64,000 nt of DNA from Cellulomonas composti. GTDB lineage: Bacteria > Actinomycetota > Actinomycetes > Actinomycetales > Cellulomonadaceae. Position numbers and translations under genes: made by a program. Position 1 is the stretch's first letter. Each line of letters begins with the position of its first letter. Positions 26,997 through 35,123 of this stretch are shown in pieces. The stretch is taken from positions 124,001-188,000 of the forward strand of contig NZ_BJWG01000007.1 of the NCBI RefSeq assembly GCF_007990245.1. The letters run 5' to 3'. The notes under the pieces were generated by a model. That model made no database searches. It saw nothing but the letters and a program-made list of their open reading frames with translations, and was not told the DNA's origin.

Positions 26997-27002
26997 AGCG
27001 TA
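26997..27002 (-). promoter_or_regulatory. -10 box TACGCT for leaderless kinase mRNA
   Basis: TACGCT, spacer GTGCGG (6 nt), then the GTG at 26990 on the minus strand. Confidence 0.6.
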
Positions 27003-27012
27003 GGCGCGCGAC

Positions 27013-27018
27013 TAGGCT
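27013..27018 (+). promoter_or_regulatory. -10 box TAGGCT upstream of the DUF2505 gene
   Basis: TAGGCT would give transcription from about 27025 and a leader near 48 nt carrying AGGGAAGGGG before the GTG at 27073. It is divergent from the kinase promoter, which lies only 11 bp away. Confidence 0.45.
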
Positions 27019-27072
27019 CGCTTCGAAGCGTCCGCGCGCCACGGGGACGCCAGCCAGGGAAGGGGCCCTGTC

Positions 27073-27576
27073 GTGCACCTCACCGAGACGCTCCGCCTCT
27101 CCGCGGACCCGGTGACCGTCGCCCGGCTGCTCGCCGACCCCGAGTACGCACGGGCCGCCGTGCGCGCCTCGGGTGCGCTCGACGAGCACGTCGACGTGAC
27201 CGGCGACGCCGACGGCGCATTCACGGTCACGACGAGACGTTCGCTGCCGACCGACCAGATCCCCTCGCACGTGCGCGGCTTCGTCGGGTCGCGGCTCGAC
27301 GTCCGGCAGGTCGCGGCGTGGGAGGCACCCGGCGGTGCGGGCGAGCGCATCGGCACGGTCGTCGTCGAGATCGCCGGCGCGCCCGTACGGATGCACGGCA
27401 CCACCGCGCTCGCGGCCTCGCCCGACGGTGGCACCCTCGTGCGGTACGACGGCGACCTGCGCGCCGCGATCCCGCTGTTCGGCTCGACCGTCGAGCAGGC
27501 GGCGGCAGGGGCGATCCGCGCGGCGATGGTCGCCGAGGCCGCCGAGGCGCAGCGCTGGCTCTCGACCGAGAGCTGA
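27073..27576 (+). CDS. DUF2505 family (SRPBCC-fold) protein
   Basis: 167 residues from the GTG at 27073. The pattern HLTETLRLSADPVTVARLLADPEYARA, TTRRSLPTDQIPSHVRGFVGSRLDVRQVAAWE and RYDGDLRAAIPLFGSTVEQAAA is typical of actinobacterial DUF2505 proteins, small START-like domains with a hydrophobic cavity. No enzymatic function is known to me. It stands alone between the kinase and the cellobiose operon. The tail EAAEAQRWLSTES is ordinary and nothing is truncated. Confidence 0.85.
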   Translation: MHLTETLRLSADPVTVARLLADPEYARAAVRASGALDEHVDVTGDADGAFTVTTRRSLPTDQIPSHVRGFVGSRLDVRQVAAWEAPGGAGERIGTVVVEIAGAPVRMHGTTALAASPDGGTLVRYDGDLRAAIPLFGSTVEQAAAGAIRAAMVAEAAEAQRWLSTES

Positions 27577-27734
27577 GCCACGTCCGGATCAGGACCGGAC
27601 GGAATCGGACGGCGCTCGGCCGAACGGGTGAGTTCCCGGCCGCGCCGGCACATCACGACACGGGGCTCCGGTTCCTAACGATTCGGTAACACGCGCAATC
27701 ACGAAAGTGGCTCTGACCTGCGGTGATGCCACCG

Positions 27735-27762
27735 TGGGATCGCTCCCGTGGTAGCGATCCCA
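27735..27762 (+). promoter_or_regulatory. Two adjacent CebR-like operators upstream of the cebE promoter
   Basis: TGGGATCGCTCCCG (27735-27748) and TGGTAGCGATCCCA (27749-27762) each differ at two positions from the published CebR operator TGGGAGCGCTCCCA. Together they form a perfect inverted repeat of 12 bp with an 8-bp centre (27733-27764). They end 10 bp before the -35 box. Confidence 0.8.
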
Positions 27763-27772
27763 CGGGAGATCC

Positions 27773-27801
27773 TTGACACACGCGCGCCGGACGACAACAG
27801 T
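27773..27801 (+). promoter_or_regulatory. cebE promoter
   Basis: TTGACA (27773-27778), 17-nt spacer, AACAGT (27796-27801). It sits between two pairs of CebR-like operators, so bound repressor would bracket or occlude polymerase. The leader to the GTG at 27954 is about 145 nt. Confidence 0.65.
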
Positions 27802-27815
27802 CTCCTTCCAGCGCG

Positions 27816-27854
27816 TGGGAACGCTCCCGCAGACTGCGGAGGGGAGCGCTCCCA
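27816..27854 (+). promoter_or_regulatory. Two further CebR-like operators downstream of the cebE promoter
   Basis: TGGGAACGCTCCCG (27816-27829, two mismatches) and GGGGAGCGCTCCCA (27841-27854, one mismatch, perfect inner palindrome GGGAGCGCTCCC). The centres are 25 bp apart. The rest of the 377-nt gene-free stretch 27577-27953 shows nothing else recognisable. Confidence 0.85.
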
Positions 27855-27953
27855 AGCCGGGTCATCGACCCAAGCCCCACGCCGACGGGCACCGTCCGCC
27901 GGCACGGCACCCAGGTACGGCATCGATGCCGTCCGACTGACAAGGGAGTCACA

Positions 27954-29279
27954 GTGCGCAAGCCCACCCGCAAGTTCCTGGCCATCACGGCCGGGCTCGC
28001 GAGCGTTGCCCTCCTCGCCGCCGGCTGTTCGTCCGACGACGGCGACGACAACACGCCGTCCGAGACCGGCGACACCACCACCGCGCCGGTGTCCGACGAC
28101 CCGGTGACGATCAAGATCCAGACGTTCAACGAGTTCGGCTACGCCGACCTGTTCGACGAGTACATGAAGGAGCACCCGAACGTCACGATCGTCCACAACA
28201 AGGCGGACACGTCGGACAACGCCCGCGCGGCCGTCCAGACGTCGATCGCCACGGACACCGTGACCGACGACATCGTCGCTGCGGACGTCGACTGGATGCC
28301 CGAGCTCATCGCGTCCTCCGACTTCTTCGCGGACCTCGGCACCGACTCGGTCGACGGCCGCTGGCCCGACTGGAAGAACGCCCTCGCGACGACGCCCGAC
28401 GGCAAGCTCATCGGCTACGGCACGGACTCGGGCCCCGAGGCCGTCTGCTACCGCAAGGACCTGTTCGAGGCCGCCGGTCTCCCGACCGACCGCGACGAGG
28501 TCTCCAAGCTGCTCACGGGCACGTGGGACAACTACTTCACGGTCGGCGCGCAGTTCATGGAGAAGGCGCCCGCCGGTACGGCGTGGTTCGACTCGATCGC
28601 CGCCCTCTCGCAGGCCATGGTCAACCAGCTCGACGCCCCGTTCGAGGACCCGGCCACCGACGAGATCACGGCGACCGGCCCCGACTCGCAGGTCAAGCCG
28701 GTCTTCGACGTGCTGACCTCGGACAAGGTGCTCGCCCAGTCCGCGCACCTCGGCCAGTGGAGCGACCCGTGGTTCAAGGCGTTCGCCGGTGACACGTTCG
28801 CGACGCAGATCTGCCCGCCGTGGATGACGCAGATCATCGCCGGCAACGCGCCCGACCAGACCAACTGGGACGTCGCCGACGCCCTGCCCGGTGGCGCCTC
28901 CAACTGGGGTGGCTCCTACCTGCTGGTTCCCGCCGGTGGCGAGAACGTCGAGGCTGCCACGGCGCTCGCCGACTGGCTGACCGCTCCCGAGCAGGCCGCC
29001 AAGGTGTTCGTCGAGTACGGCAACTTCCCGAGCCAGACCGACGCCACGACCGACCCCTCGGTGACCGGCAAGACGGACGACTACTTCGGCGGTGCCCCGA
29101 CCGGCCAGATCTTCTCCAACCGGTTCGCGCCGATCTCGAAGCAGCCGTTCCGCGGTTCGCACTACTTCCCGATCAGCTCCGCGCTGTCCGACGCGTACTC
29201 GCGCGTCGACGTGGACAAGACCGACGACGCCGCGTCGTCGTGGGAGAAGTTCGTGACGGCGGTCAACGACCTGCAGTGA
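27954..29279 (+). CDS. cebE: Cellobiose/cellodextrin-binding lipoprotein CebE
   Basis: 441 residues. The GTG at 27954 has AAGGGAG upstream. It has a lipoprotein signal with lipobox LAAG-Cys25, a disordered acidic linker (26-50), then a family 1 extracellular sugar-binding fold (VTIKIQTFNEFGYADLFDEYMKEHPNV). It captures cello-oligosaccharides outside the membrane and delivers them to the permeases encoded next. The assignment to cellobiose rests on the CebR-type operators, the linked LacI regulator and resemblance to streptomycete CebE. No ATPase gene is linked; a shared MsiK-type ATPase elsewhere is expected. Confidence 0.9.
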   Translation: MRKPTRKFLAITAGLASVALLAAGCSSDDGDDNTPSETGDTTTAPVSDDPVTIKIQTFNEFGYADLFDEYMKEHPNVTIVHNKADTSDNARAAVQTSIATDTVTDDIVAADVDWMPELIASSDFFADLGTDSVDGRWPDWKNALATTPDGKLIGYGTDSGPEAVCYRKDLFEAAGLPTDRDEVSKLLTGTWDNYFTVGAQFMEKAPAGTAWFDSIAALSQAMVNQLDAPFEDPATDEITATGPDSQVKPVFDVLTSDKVLAQSAHLGQWSDPWFKAFAGDTFATQICPPWMTQIIAGNAPDQTNWDVADALPGGASNWGGSYLLVPAGGENVEAATALADWLTAPEQAAKVFVEYGNFPSQTDATTDPSVTGKTDDYFGGAPTGQIFSNRFAPISKQPFRGSHYFPISSALSDAYSRVDVDKTDDAASSWEKFVTAVNDLQ

Positions 29280-29294
29280 CCGTATGAGGTGAAC

Positions 29295-29333
29295 ACGCCC
29301 GGGGCCGGGGACCAGCTCCCCGGCCCCGGGCGT
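29295..29333 (+). terminator. 17-bp hairpin between cebE and cebF
   Basis: A perfect 17-bp stem (29295-29311 with 29317-29333) with loop CCAGC lies in the 95-nt gap. It has no U-run. In binding-protein operons such a structure stabilises the upstream mRNA end or attenuates transcription, so that the binding protein exceeds the permeases. Confidence 0.8.
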
Positions 29334-29374
29334 ACCCTCCACCGGCCGCACTCCCTCCGGCTCGAAGGACCGTC

Positions 29375-30388
29375 ATGACCAGCACACAGCTCCCCGCCGT
29401 CGGCCGGCCCCCCGCCGACGGTCGAGAGCTTCGTCCACCCCGCCGCGTCGGCTTCTCGCAGACGCTCGGCCGCTGGGACGTCAAGCTCTCGCCTTACCTC
29501 TACATCTCCCCGTTCTTCATCCTCTTCGTCGTCACCGGTCTGTTCCCCCTGCTGTACACCGGTTGGGTCTCGATCAACGAGTGGGACCTGCTCAAGGGTC
29601 AGGGCGACTTCGCAGGGTTCGACAACTACGCGAACGTGCTGCAGTCGGCGATCTTCTGGAAGTCGCTGCGCAACACCATCAGCATCTTCCTGCTCAGCTC
29701 TGTACCGCAGATCATCATCGCGCTGTTCATCGCCGCGGTGCTCGACGCGAACATCCGCGCCCGCACCTTCTGGCGCATGGGCGTCCTGGTGCCGTACGTC
29801 GTCGCCCCTGTCGCCGTGGCGCTGATCTTCGGCCAGGTCTTCGCCGACGTCGGCGGCATCGCCAACACGGTGCTCGACAAGTTCGGTGTCGACCCCGTCG
29901 GGTGGCACTCGCAGGTCCTGCCCAGCCACTTCGCCATCGCGACGATGGTGAACTACCGCTGGACCGGCTACAACACGCTGATCTTCCTCGCCGCGATGCA
30001 GGCGGTCCCGCGTGATCTCTACGAGGCCGCGCTGATCGACGGTGCCGGCCGGATTCGGCAGTTCTTCTCCGTCACCATCCCGATGCTGCGCCCGACGATG
30101 ATCTTCGTGATCATCACGTCGACCATCGGTGGCCTGCAGATCTTCGACGAGCCTCGCATGATGGACCAGTTCGGCCGCGGCGGCTCCGACCAGCAGTACC
30201 TCACGGTGACGAACTACGTCTACCAGCTCGGGTGGACCAACAAGAACTTCGGGCGCGCGGCTGCGGCCGCCTGGCTGCTGTTCCTGCTGATCATGGTGGT
30301 CAGCATGGTCAACTACTTCCTCACCCGCAGGATCTCGTCGGCCGAGCAGATGACCAAGAACGTGAAGCGGAAGAAGGTCCGGTCATGA
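29375..30388 (+). CDS. cebF: Cellobiose ABC permease CebF
   Basis: 337 residues. ATG 29375 follows GAAGGA. It is a MalF-type subunit with six predicted helices (first near 42-65: YLYISPFFILFVVTGLFPLL). The cytoplasmic EAA loop that docks the ATPase reads YEAALIDGAGRIRQFFSVTIPMLRP. The N-terminal 35 residues are Pro/Arg-rich and cytosolic, and the C-terminal tail is basic. The stop overlaps cebG by 4 nt (ATGA), so the two permease halves are translationally coupled. Confidence 0.93.
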   Translation: MTSTQLPAVGRPPADGRELRPPRRVGFSQTLGRWDVKLSPYLYISPFFILFVVTGLFPLLYTGWVSINEWDLLKGQGDFAGFDNYANVLQSAIFWKSLRNTISIFLLSSVPQIIIALFIAAVLDANIRARTFWRMGVLVPYVVAPVAVALIFGQVFADVGGIANTVLDKFGVDPVGWHSQVLPSHFAIATMVNYRWTGYNTLIFLAAMQAVPRDLYEAALIDGAGRIRQFFSVTIPMLRPTMIFVIITSTIGGLQIFDEPRMMDQFGRGGSDQQYLTVTNYVYQLGWTNKNFGRAAAAAWLLFLLIMVVSMVNYFLTRRISSAEQMTKNVKRKKVRS

Positions 30389-31299
30389 GCGCGCCCTCCG
30401 TCGCGTCCGTCGAGCAGTTCGCCGGCAAGGGTGCCGCGCGGGCCGCGGCTCGCAAGCGGGGTCGCGTCGGCGGCTCGGACCGCCGTCCCAGGTGGCTCAC
30501 GTACGTCATCCTCGGCATCACGCTCCTGGTCGCGTTCTACCCGCTGTACTACGCCTTCCTCCTGGCGTCGTCGACGGCTCCGGACATCGCCCGGAACCCG
30601 ATCCCGTCGCTGATCCCGGGCACGCACCTCTGGGAGAACATCCAGCGCGTGCTCGATGCCGACATCGGCTTCTGGAACGCGGTCCGCAACTCGATCGTCG
30701 TCGCCGTCGTGCAGTCGGCCTCGGTCGTGCTGTTCTCGACGCTCGCCGGGTTCGCGTTCGCCAAGCTGCGGTTCCGCGGTCGCGGTCCGCTGCTCGTCTT
30801 CGTGATCGCGACGACCGCGGTGCCCACCCAGCTCGGTGTCATCCCGCTGTTCCTCGTGATGAAGCAGCTGCACTGGATCGGGGACCTCAAGGCGGTCATC
30901 GTGCCGGGCCTCGTCACGGCGTTCGGCGTGTTCTGGATGACGCAGTACCTCGAAGGTGCACTGCCCTACGAGCTCGTCGAGGCCGCCCGTGTCGACGGGG
31001 CGTCGATGATCCGGACGTTCTGGAGCATCGCGCTCCCGGCCGCCCGGCCTGCCGCGACGATGCTCGCGCTGTTCACCTTCGTCGCGTCGTGGACCAACTT
31101 CTTCTGGCCGTTCATCATCCTCGGCTCGTCGAACCCGACGCTCCCCGTGGCGCTGCAGCTCCTGCAGGCCACGTTCTTCAAGGACCTGGCGCTCATCATG
31201 GCGGGCGTCGTGCTCTCCGTGATCCCGCTGCTGCTGCTGTTCGTCGTCGCCGGCAAGCAGCTCGTCGCGGGCATCATGCAGGGCGCTATCAAGGGCTGA
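30385..31299 (+). CDS. cebG: Cellobiose ABC permease CebG
   Basis: 304 residues from the ATG at 30385 inside the cebF stop. It is a MalG-type subunit: a basic N-terminus, first helix near 38-58 (LTYVILGITLLVAFYPLYYAF), the EAA loop YELVEAARVDGASMIRTFWSIALP and the typical end VVAGKQLVAGIMQGAIKG. It forms the membrane channel with CebF. Downstream are a hairpin and cebR in the same direction. Confidence 0.93.
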   Translation: MSAPSVASVEQFAGKGAARAAARKRGRVGGSDRRPRWLTYVILGITLLVAFYPLYYAFLLASSTAPDIARNPIPSLIPGTHLWENIQRVLDADIGFWNAVRNSIVVAVVQSASVVLFSTLAGFAFAKLRFRGRGPLLVFVIATTAVPTQLGVIPLFLVMKQLHWIGDLKAVIVPGLVTAFGVFWMTQYLEGALPYELVEAARVDGASMIRTFWSIALPAARPAATMLALFTFVASWTNFFWPFIILGSSNPTLPVALQLLQATFFKDLALIMAGVVLSVIPLLLLFVVAGKQLVAGIMQGAIKG

Positions 31300-31320
31300 G
31301 AACCCATCCGGACGGGAGGC

Positions 31321-31348
31321 CCCGGCGCGCGATACTCTGCGCGCCGGG
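31321..31348 (+). promoter_or_regulatory. Hairpin/palindrome with internal -10-like box before cebR
   Basis: CCCGGCGCGC (31321-31330) and GCGCGCCGGG (31339-31348) form a perfect 10-bp inverted repeat. The 8-nt centre GATACTCT contains TACTCT, a possible -10 box. It may be a terminator for cebG, an internal promoter for cebR, or an operator over such a promoter. Confidence 0.45.
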
Positions 31349-31402
31349 CCGCCCGGCCCCGGTCGCCGTGCGCTCAGCGCGGCCCAAGAGAGGGATCCAG
31401 AC

Positions 31403-32488
31403 ATGATCGTCGACGACTCGCCCCCCGGTCTGGGGACGACGATCCTCGAGGAGACGGGGCGTACCGGCGTGTTCGTGTCGGCGCACACCGCGCCGACACT
31501 CGAGCAGGTCGCCGAGCGCGCGGGCGTCTCACGGTCGACCGCGTCGCGGGCGATCAACGGAGGCCTGCGCGTCTCCCCCGACGCGCTCGCCGCGGTCGAG
31601 GCCGCGGTCGCCGAGCTCGGCTACACACCCAACCGTGCTGCGCGTTCGCTGGTCACCAAGCGCACCGACTCGATCGCGCTCGTCATCCCCGAACCCGACG
31701 AGCGTGTGCTCTCCGACCCGTTCTTCGCGGGCACGCTCAACGGTCTGAGCTCGTCGCTCGCCGAGTCCGACATCCAGCTCGTCCTGGTCATCGCACGCCC
31801 CGGCGACAGCGACCGCACCGTGCGGTTCCTGCGCAACGGTCACGTCGACGGGGCCGTGGTCGTCTCGCACCACCGGTCCGACGCCCTCGACCACGCACTC
31901 GCGTCGTCGCACGTGCCCAACGTCTTCGTCGGCCGGCCGGTCTCGGGTGCGGGCAACGTCCGCTACGTCGACACCGACAACGTCGAGGGCGGCCGCCTCG
32001 CGACGCAGCACCTGGTCGACCGCGGCTGCCGCCGGATCGCGACCATCGCGGGTCCGCAGGACATGTCCGCGGGCATCGACCGACTCGTCGGCTGGCGCAC
32101 CGCGATGGCGGCGGCCGGTCTGTCCGACGACCTCGTCGTGCACGGCGACTTCACGCTTGCCTCAGGGGCCCAGGCCGCGCGGGAGCTGCTCGCACTCGCG
32201 CCGGACATCGACGGTCTGTTCATCGCCTCGGACCTCATGGCCGCCGGTGCGCTCGGCGTGCTCACCGACCTCGGCCGGGACGTGCCGAACGACATCGCGG
32301 TCGTCGGGTACGACAACATCGGCGTCTCGGCGACGACGAAGCCGCCGCTGACCACGGTCGTGCAGCCCGTCGCCGCGATGGCGCGCGCCGCCGGTGCGCG
32401 GCTGCTCGCCCAGCTGCAGGGTGACGACCCCTCCCCCGTGGAGCCGCTGATCTTCGCGCCCGAGCTCGTGGTGCGTGACTCCGCCTGA
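31403..32488 (+). CDS. cebR: LacI-family repressor, probable CebR
   Basis: 361 residues from the ATG at 31403; GAGAGGG is about 10 nt upstream. An unusual N-terminal extension of about 30 residues precedes the helix-turn-helix PTLEQVAERAGVSRSTASRAINGG and hinge LGYTPNRAARSL. The periplasmic-binding-protein-like effector domain then has DPFFAGTLNGLSSSL, DTDNVEGGRLATQHL and AVVGYDNIG. It should bind the four 14-bp operators at the cebE promoter and be released by cellobiose. GTG codons closer to the DNA-binding domain are alternative starts. Confidence 0.9.
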   Translation: MIVDDSPPGLGTTILEETGRTGVFVSAHTAPTLEQVAERAGVSRSTASRAINGGLRVSPDALAAVEAAVAELGYTPNRAARSLVTKRTDSIALVIPEPDERVLSDPFFAGTLNGLSSSLAESDIQLVLVIARPGDSDRTVRFLRNGHVDGAVVVSHHRSDALDHALASSHVPNVFVGRPVSGAGNVRYVDTDNVEGGRLATQHLVDRGCRRIATIAGPQDMSAGIDRLVGWRTAMAAAGLSDDLVVHGDFTLASGAQAARELLALAPDIDGLFIASDLMAAGALGVLTDLGRDVPNDIAVVGYDNIGVSATTKPPLTTVVQPVAAMARAAGARLLAQLQGDDPSPVEPLIFAPELVVRDSA

Positions 32489-32539
32489 GGCCGACGAGGC
32501 TGAGTGGGGCGGCACGAGGCCGAACGAGGCGGCACGAGG
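32485..32539. repeat. GGCNNGACGAGG/GGCGGCACGAGG repeats after the cebR stop
   Basis: Degenerate units (GAGGCCGACGAGGC, GAGGCCGAACGAGGC, GGCGGCACGAGG twice) begin at the cebR TGA and run to about 32539. The 126 nt to the next gene show no clear promoter. Confidence 0.55.
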
Positions 32540-32614
32540 ACGGTCCCGACCGATGAGACGACCGCGTCCGCGAACGGGCCTTCGACCGGGCACGACGCGG
32601 TGACCGGTGGCACA

Positions 32615-33865
32615 GTGTCCGCCGTGGCATCACCGTTGATCACCGCACAGTCCCAGCTCGCCTCCGCCGTCGAGATCCTGGGGTACGACCCCGGGCTGCA
32701 CGCGATGCTCGCCGCCCCGCGCCGGGAGATGAACGTCGCCGTACCGCTGCGCCGGGACTCCGGCGAGATCGTGCTGTTCCGCGGCTACCGCGTGCAGCAC
32801 AACATCTCGCGCGGGCCCGGCAAGGGCGGGCTGCGCTACGCGTCGTCGGTCGACATCGACGAGGTCCGCGCGCTCGCGATGTGGATGACCTGGAAGTGCG
32901 CGGTCGTCGACGTGCCCTACGGCGGTGCCAAGGGCGGCGTGACGATCGACCCGCGCGAGTACAGCTCCGCCGAGCTCGAGCGGGTCACCCGCCGCTACAC
33001 GAGCGAGATCATGCCGATCATCGGACCCGAGCGGGACATCATGGCGCCGGACATCGGTACCGACGAGCAGACGATGGCCTGGGTCATGGACACCTACTCG
33101 GTGAACCAGGGCTACACGATCCCCGCCGTGACCACCGGCAAGCCGCTGCCCGTCGGAGGCTCGCTGGGCCGTGCGACCGCGACCGGCCGCGGCGTCGTGC
33201 ACGCGACGGTCGCCGCCCTCGCAGATGCCGGCGCCTCCCTCCACGAGGTACGCGCTGCCGTGCAGGGCTTCGGCAAGGTGGGCTCGCACGCGGCGCGCTT
33301 CCTGCACGACGGCGGGGCCCGCGTGGTCGCGGTCTCCGACGAGATCGGCGGCATCCGGGCCGACGACGGGCTCGACATCCCCGCGCTCATGCGTCACGTC
33401 GCCGACGGCGGCCGGCTCGTGGACTTCCCCGGCGGTGAGCACGTCTCCAACACCGACCTGCTCGCGCTCGACGTCGACGTGCTCATCCCGGCAGCCGTCG
33501 AGGGGGTGCTCGACGAGACGACCGCGGGCACGGTCAAGGCGCACTGGGTCGTCGAGGCCGCGAACGGACCGACGACCACCGAGGGCGACCGCGTGCTCGC
33601 CGAACGTGGCGTCGTCGTGGTGCCGGACATCCTCGCGAACGCGGGCGGTGTCGTCGTGTCGTACTTCGAGTGGGTGCAGGCGAACCAGGCGTACTGGTGG
33701 ACCGAGGACGAGATCGTCGAGCGCCTCGCGCAACGGATGCAGGCGTCCTACGCCGCGGTCGCGACGACGGCCCGCGCGCAGGGGCTCTCGCTGCGCGACG
33801 CCGCCCTCGTCATCGGCGTGCAGCGGGTGGCGCAGGCGCACCAGATCCGCGGCCTGTACCCGTGA
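32615..33865 (+). CDS. Glu/Leu/Phe/Val family dehydrogenase (glutamate dehydrogenase-like)
   Basis: 416 residues. Three in-frame GTGs (32600, 32615, 32624) are possible starts and none has a strong ribosome site. The dimerisation half has RGYRVQHNISRGPGKGGLRYA and the catalytic-Lys loop PYGGAKGGV. IGPERDIMAPDIGTDEQTMAWVMDTYS follows. The Rossmann half has VQGFGKVGSHAARFLHDGGARVVAVSD (GxGxxG) and VVEAANGPTT. It catalyses reversible oxidative deamination, most likely of glutamate given the close match to actinobacterial GDH. It is unrelated in direction to its minus-strand neighbours. Confidence 0.92.
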   Translation: MSAVASPLITAQSQLASAVEILGYDPGLHAMLAAPRREMNVAVPLRRDSGEIVLFRGYRVQHNISRGPGKGGLRYASSVDIDEVRALAMWMTWKCAVVDVPYGGAKGGVTIDPREYSSAELERVTRRYTSEIMPIIGPERDIMAPDIGTDEQTMAWVMDTYSVNQGYTIPAVTTGKPLPVGGSLGRATATGRGVVHATVAALADAGASLHEVRAAVQGFGKVGSHAARFLHDGGARVVAVSDEIGGIRADDGLDIPALMRHVADGGRLVDFPGGEHVSNTDLLALDVDVLIPAAVEGVLDETTAGTVKAHWVVEAANGPTTTEGDRVLAERGVVVVPDILANAGGVVVSYFEWVQANQAYWWTEDEIVERLAQRMQASYAAVATTARAQGLSLRDAALVIGVQRVAQAHQIRGLYP

Positions 33866-33894
33866 TCGGGCACGATCCCGCGCAGCGCCCCTGA

Positions 33895-34287
33895 TCAGGC
33901 GGGCGTCTCGGGGACCGCCGGGTGCAGCACCAGCGCGGCGGTGTCGTCGGCCACGAGTTCGACGGACCCCGGCTCCTCGCCGGGGCGGACGTCGAGCGAC
34001 CGACCGACCAGCGCGAGCATGTCCTGCTCGCGGCGCATCGCCGCCGGTGGACCCGCCATGAGCGTGGAGACCATCGGGCCGAACGTCAGGCGATCGCCCT
34101 CGACCGAGAACGTGCCGCGCACCCGGTTGACCCCGCCGGTGCCGTAGACCTGGCCGTCGCCGTCGAACGTCAGCTCGGCGACGCGCGGCGGCTCGTCGTG
34201 ACCCCAGCCGCCGTCGTCGTCCACCCAGACGGCCGCTCCCGGCGCCGGAACCACCGTCACCCGCCAGGTCCCCACCAGTCGCAGCAT
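33895..34287 (-). CDS. Small META-domain-like protein
   Basis: 130 residues. ATG 34287 is preceded by GATGAT with a 6-nt spacer, suggesting a leaderless start. The pattern LVGTWRVT, PPRVAELTFDGDGQVYGTGGVNRVRGTFSVEGDRLTFGPMVSTLMAGPPAAMRREQDMLALV is that of a META (HslJ-like) beta-barrel domain. There is no signal peptide, so it appears cytosolic, unlike most META lipoproteins. It lies just downstream of hemQ (25 nt). Its function is unknown. Confidence 0.75.
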   Translation of the reverse strand: MLRLVGTWRVTVVPAPGAAVWVDDDGGWGHDEPPRVAELTFDGDGQVYGTGGVNRVRGTFSVEGDRLTFGPMVSTLMAGPPAAMRREQDMLALVGRSLDVRPGEEPGSVELVADDTAALVLHPAVPETPA

Positions 34288-34312
34288 GGGGCGATCATCG
34301 CACCGTGCCGGT

Positions 34313-35026
34313 TCAGCCGCGCGGCTGGCGTTCCGCCCAGGCCTCGAGGGTCGTGCGCGGCCCGGTGTAGAACGGCACCTCCTCGCGCACGTGCAGGCGC
34401 GCCTCGACCGCGCGCAGCTCGCGCATGAGGTCGACGATGCGGTGCAGCTCGGCCGCCTCGAACGCCAGCAACCACTCGTAGTCGCCCAGCGCGAACGCCG
34501 AGACGGTGTTCGCGCGCACGTCCGCGTACTCGCGCGCCGCGTGCCCGTGCTCGACGAGCATGCGGCGACGGTCGTCGGCCGGGAGCACGTACCAGTCGTA
34601 CGAACGCACGAACGGGTACACGCACAGGTAGTCGCCCGGCTCCTCCCCTGCGAGGAACGCGGGCACGTGGGCCCGGTTGAACTCGGCCGCGCGGTGCAGC
34701 CCGACGACCGACCACACCGGCAGCAGGTGGCGGCCCAGCTCGCTCGCGCGCAGGCGCTGGTAGGCGCCCTGGACCTGCTCGACCGTCTCGGCGTGCCACC
34801 ACACCATGAGGTCCGCATCGGCGCGCAGGCCCGCGACGTCGTACCAGCCGCGCACGACGAGGCCGGCGTCGCTGCCCACGGCGGCCTGCGCCTGCGCGAT
34901 CAGCGCGGCACGTTCGTCGTCGTCCTGCGGGAGCACCTCCTCGAGCGCGAACACGGACCACATGGTGTACCGGATCGTGTCGTTGAGCGCCTCAGCGTCG
35001 TGGGCGGGTGCGGCGGGATGGCTCAC
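34313..35026 (-). CDS. hemQ: Coproheme decarboxylase HemQ
   Basis: 237 residues. The GTG at 35026 has GGAAGGA 6 nt upstream. It is a chlorite-dismutase-fold enzyme that decarboxylates coproheme to haem b in the coproporphyrin-dependent pathway of Gram-positives. Family features: [38 protein letters not shown] (with the catalytic Tyr region), [27 protein letters not shown] and the terminal [10 protein letters not shown]. It lies just downstream of cpfC, which makes its substrate. Confidence 0.95.
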   Translation of the reverse strand: MSHPAAPAHDAEALNDTIRYTMWSVFALEEVLPQDDDERAALIAQAQAAVGSDAGLVVRGWYDVAGLRADADLMVWWHAETVEQVQGAYQRLRASELGRHLLPVWSVVGLHRAAEFNRAHVPAFLAGEEPGDYLCVYPFVRSYDWYVLPADDRRRMLVEHGHAAREYADVRANTVSAFALGDYEWLLAFEAAELHRIVDLMRELRAVEARLHVREEVPFYTGPRTTLEAWAERQPRG

Positions 35027-35078
35027 AGCGGGTCCTTCCGGGACGGTGTCGTGGGTTCGGCGGCTCGACGGGCGAGTT

Positions 35079-35123
35079 GCGGGTCTCAGAGCTGAGGGTC
35101 TCAGCGCTGCGGGTCTCAGAGCA
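35079..35123. repeat. Three 15-bp tandem units spanning the cpfC stop codon
   Basis: Units of pattern GNGGGTCTCAGNGCN at 35079, 35094 and 35109. The third contains the cpfC stop (35116-35118). Because the period is 15, each further unit gives another in-frame TGA downstream in the read direction. Confidence 0.9.
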
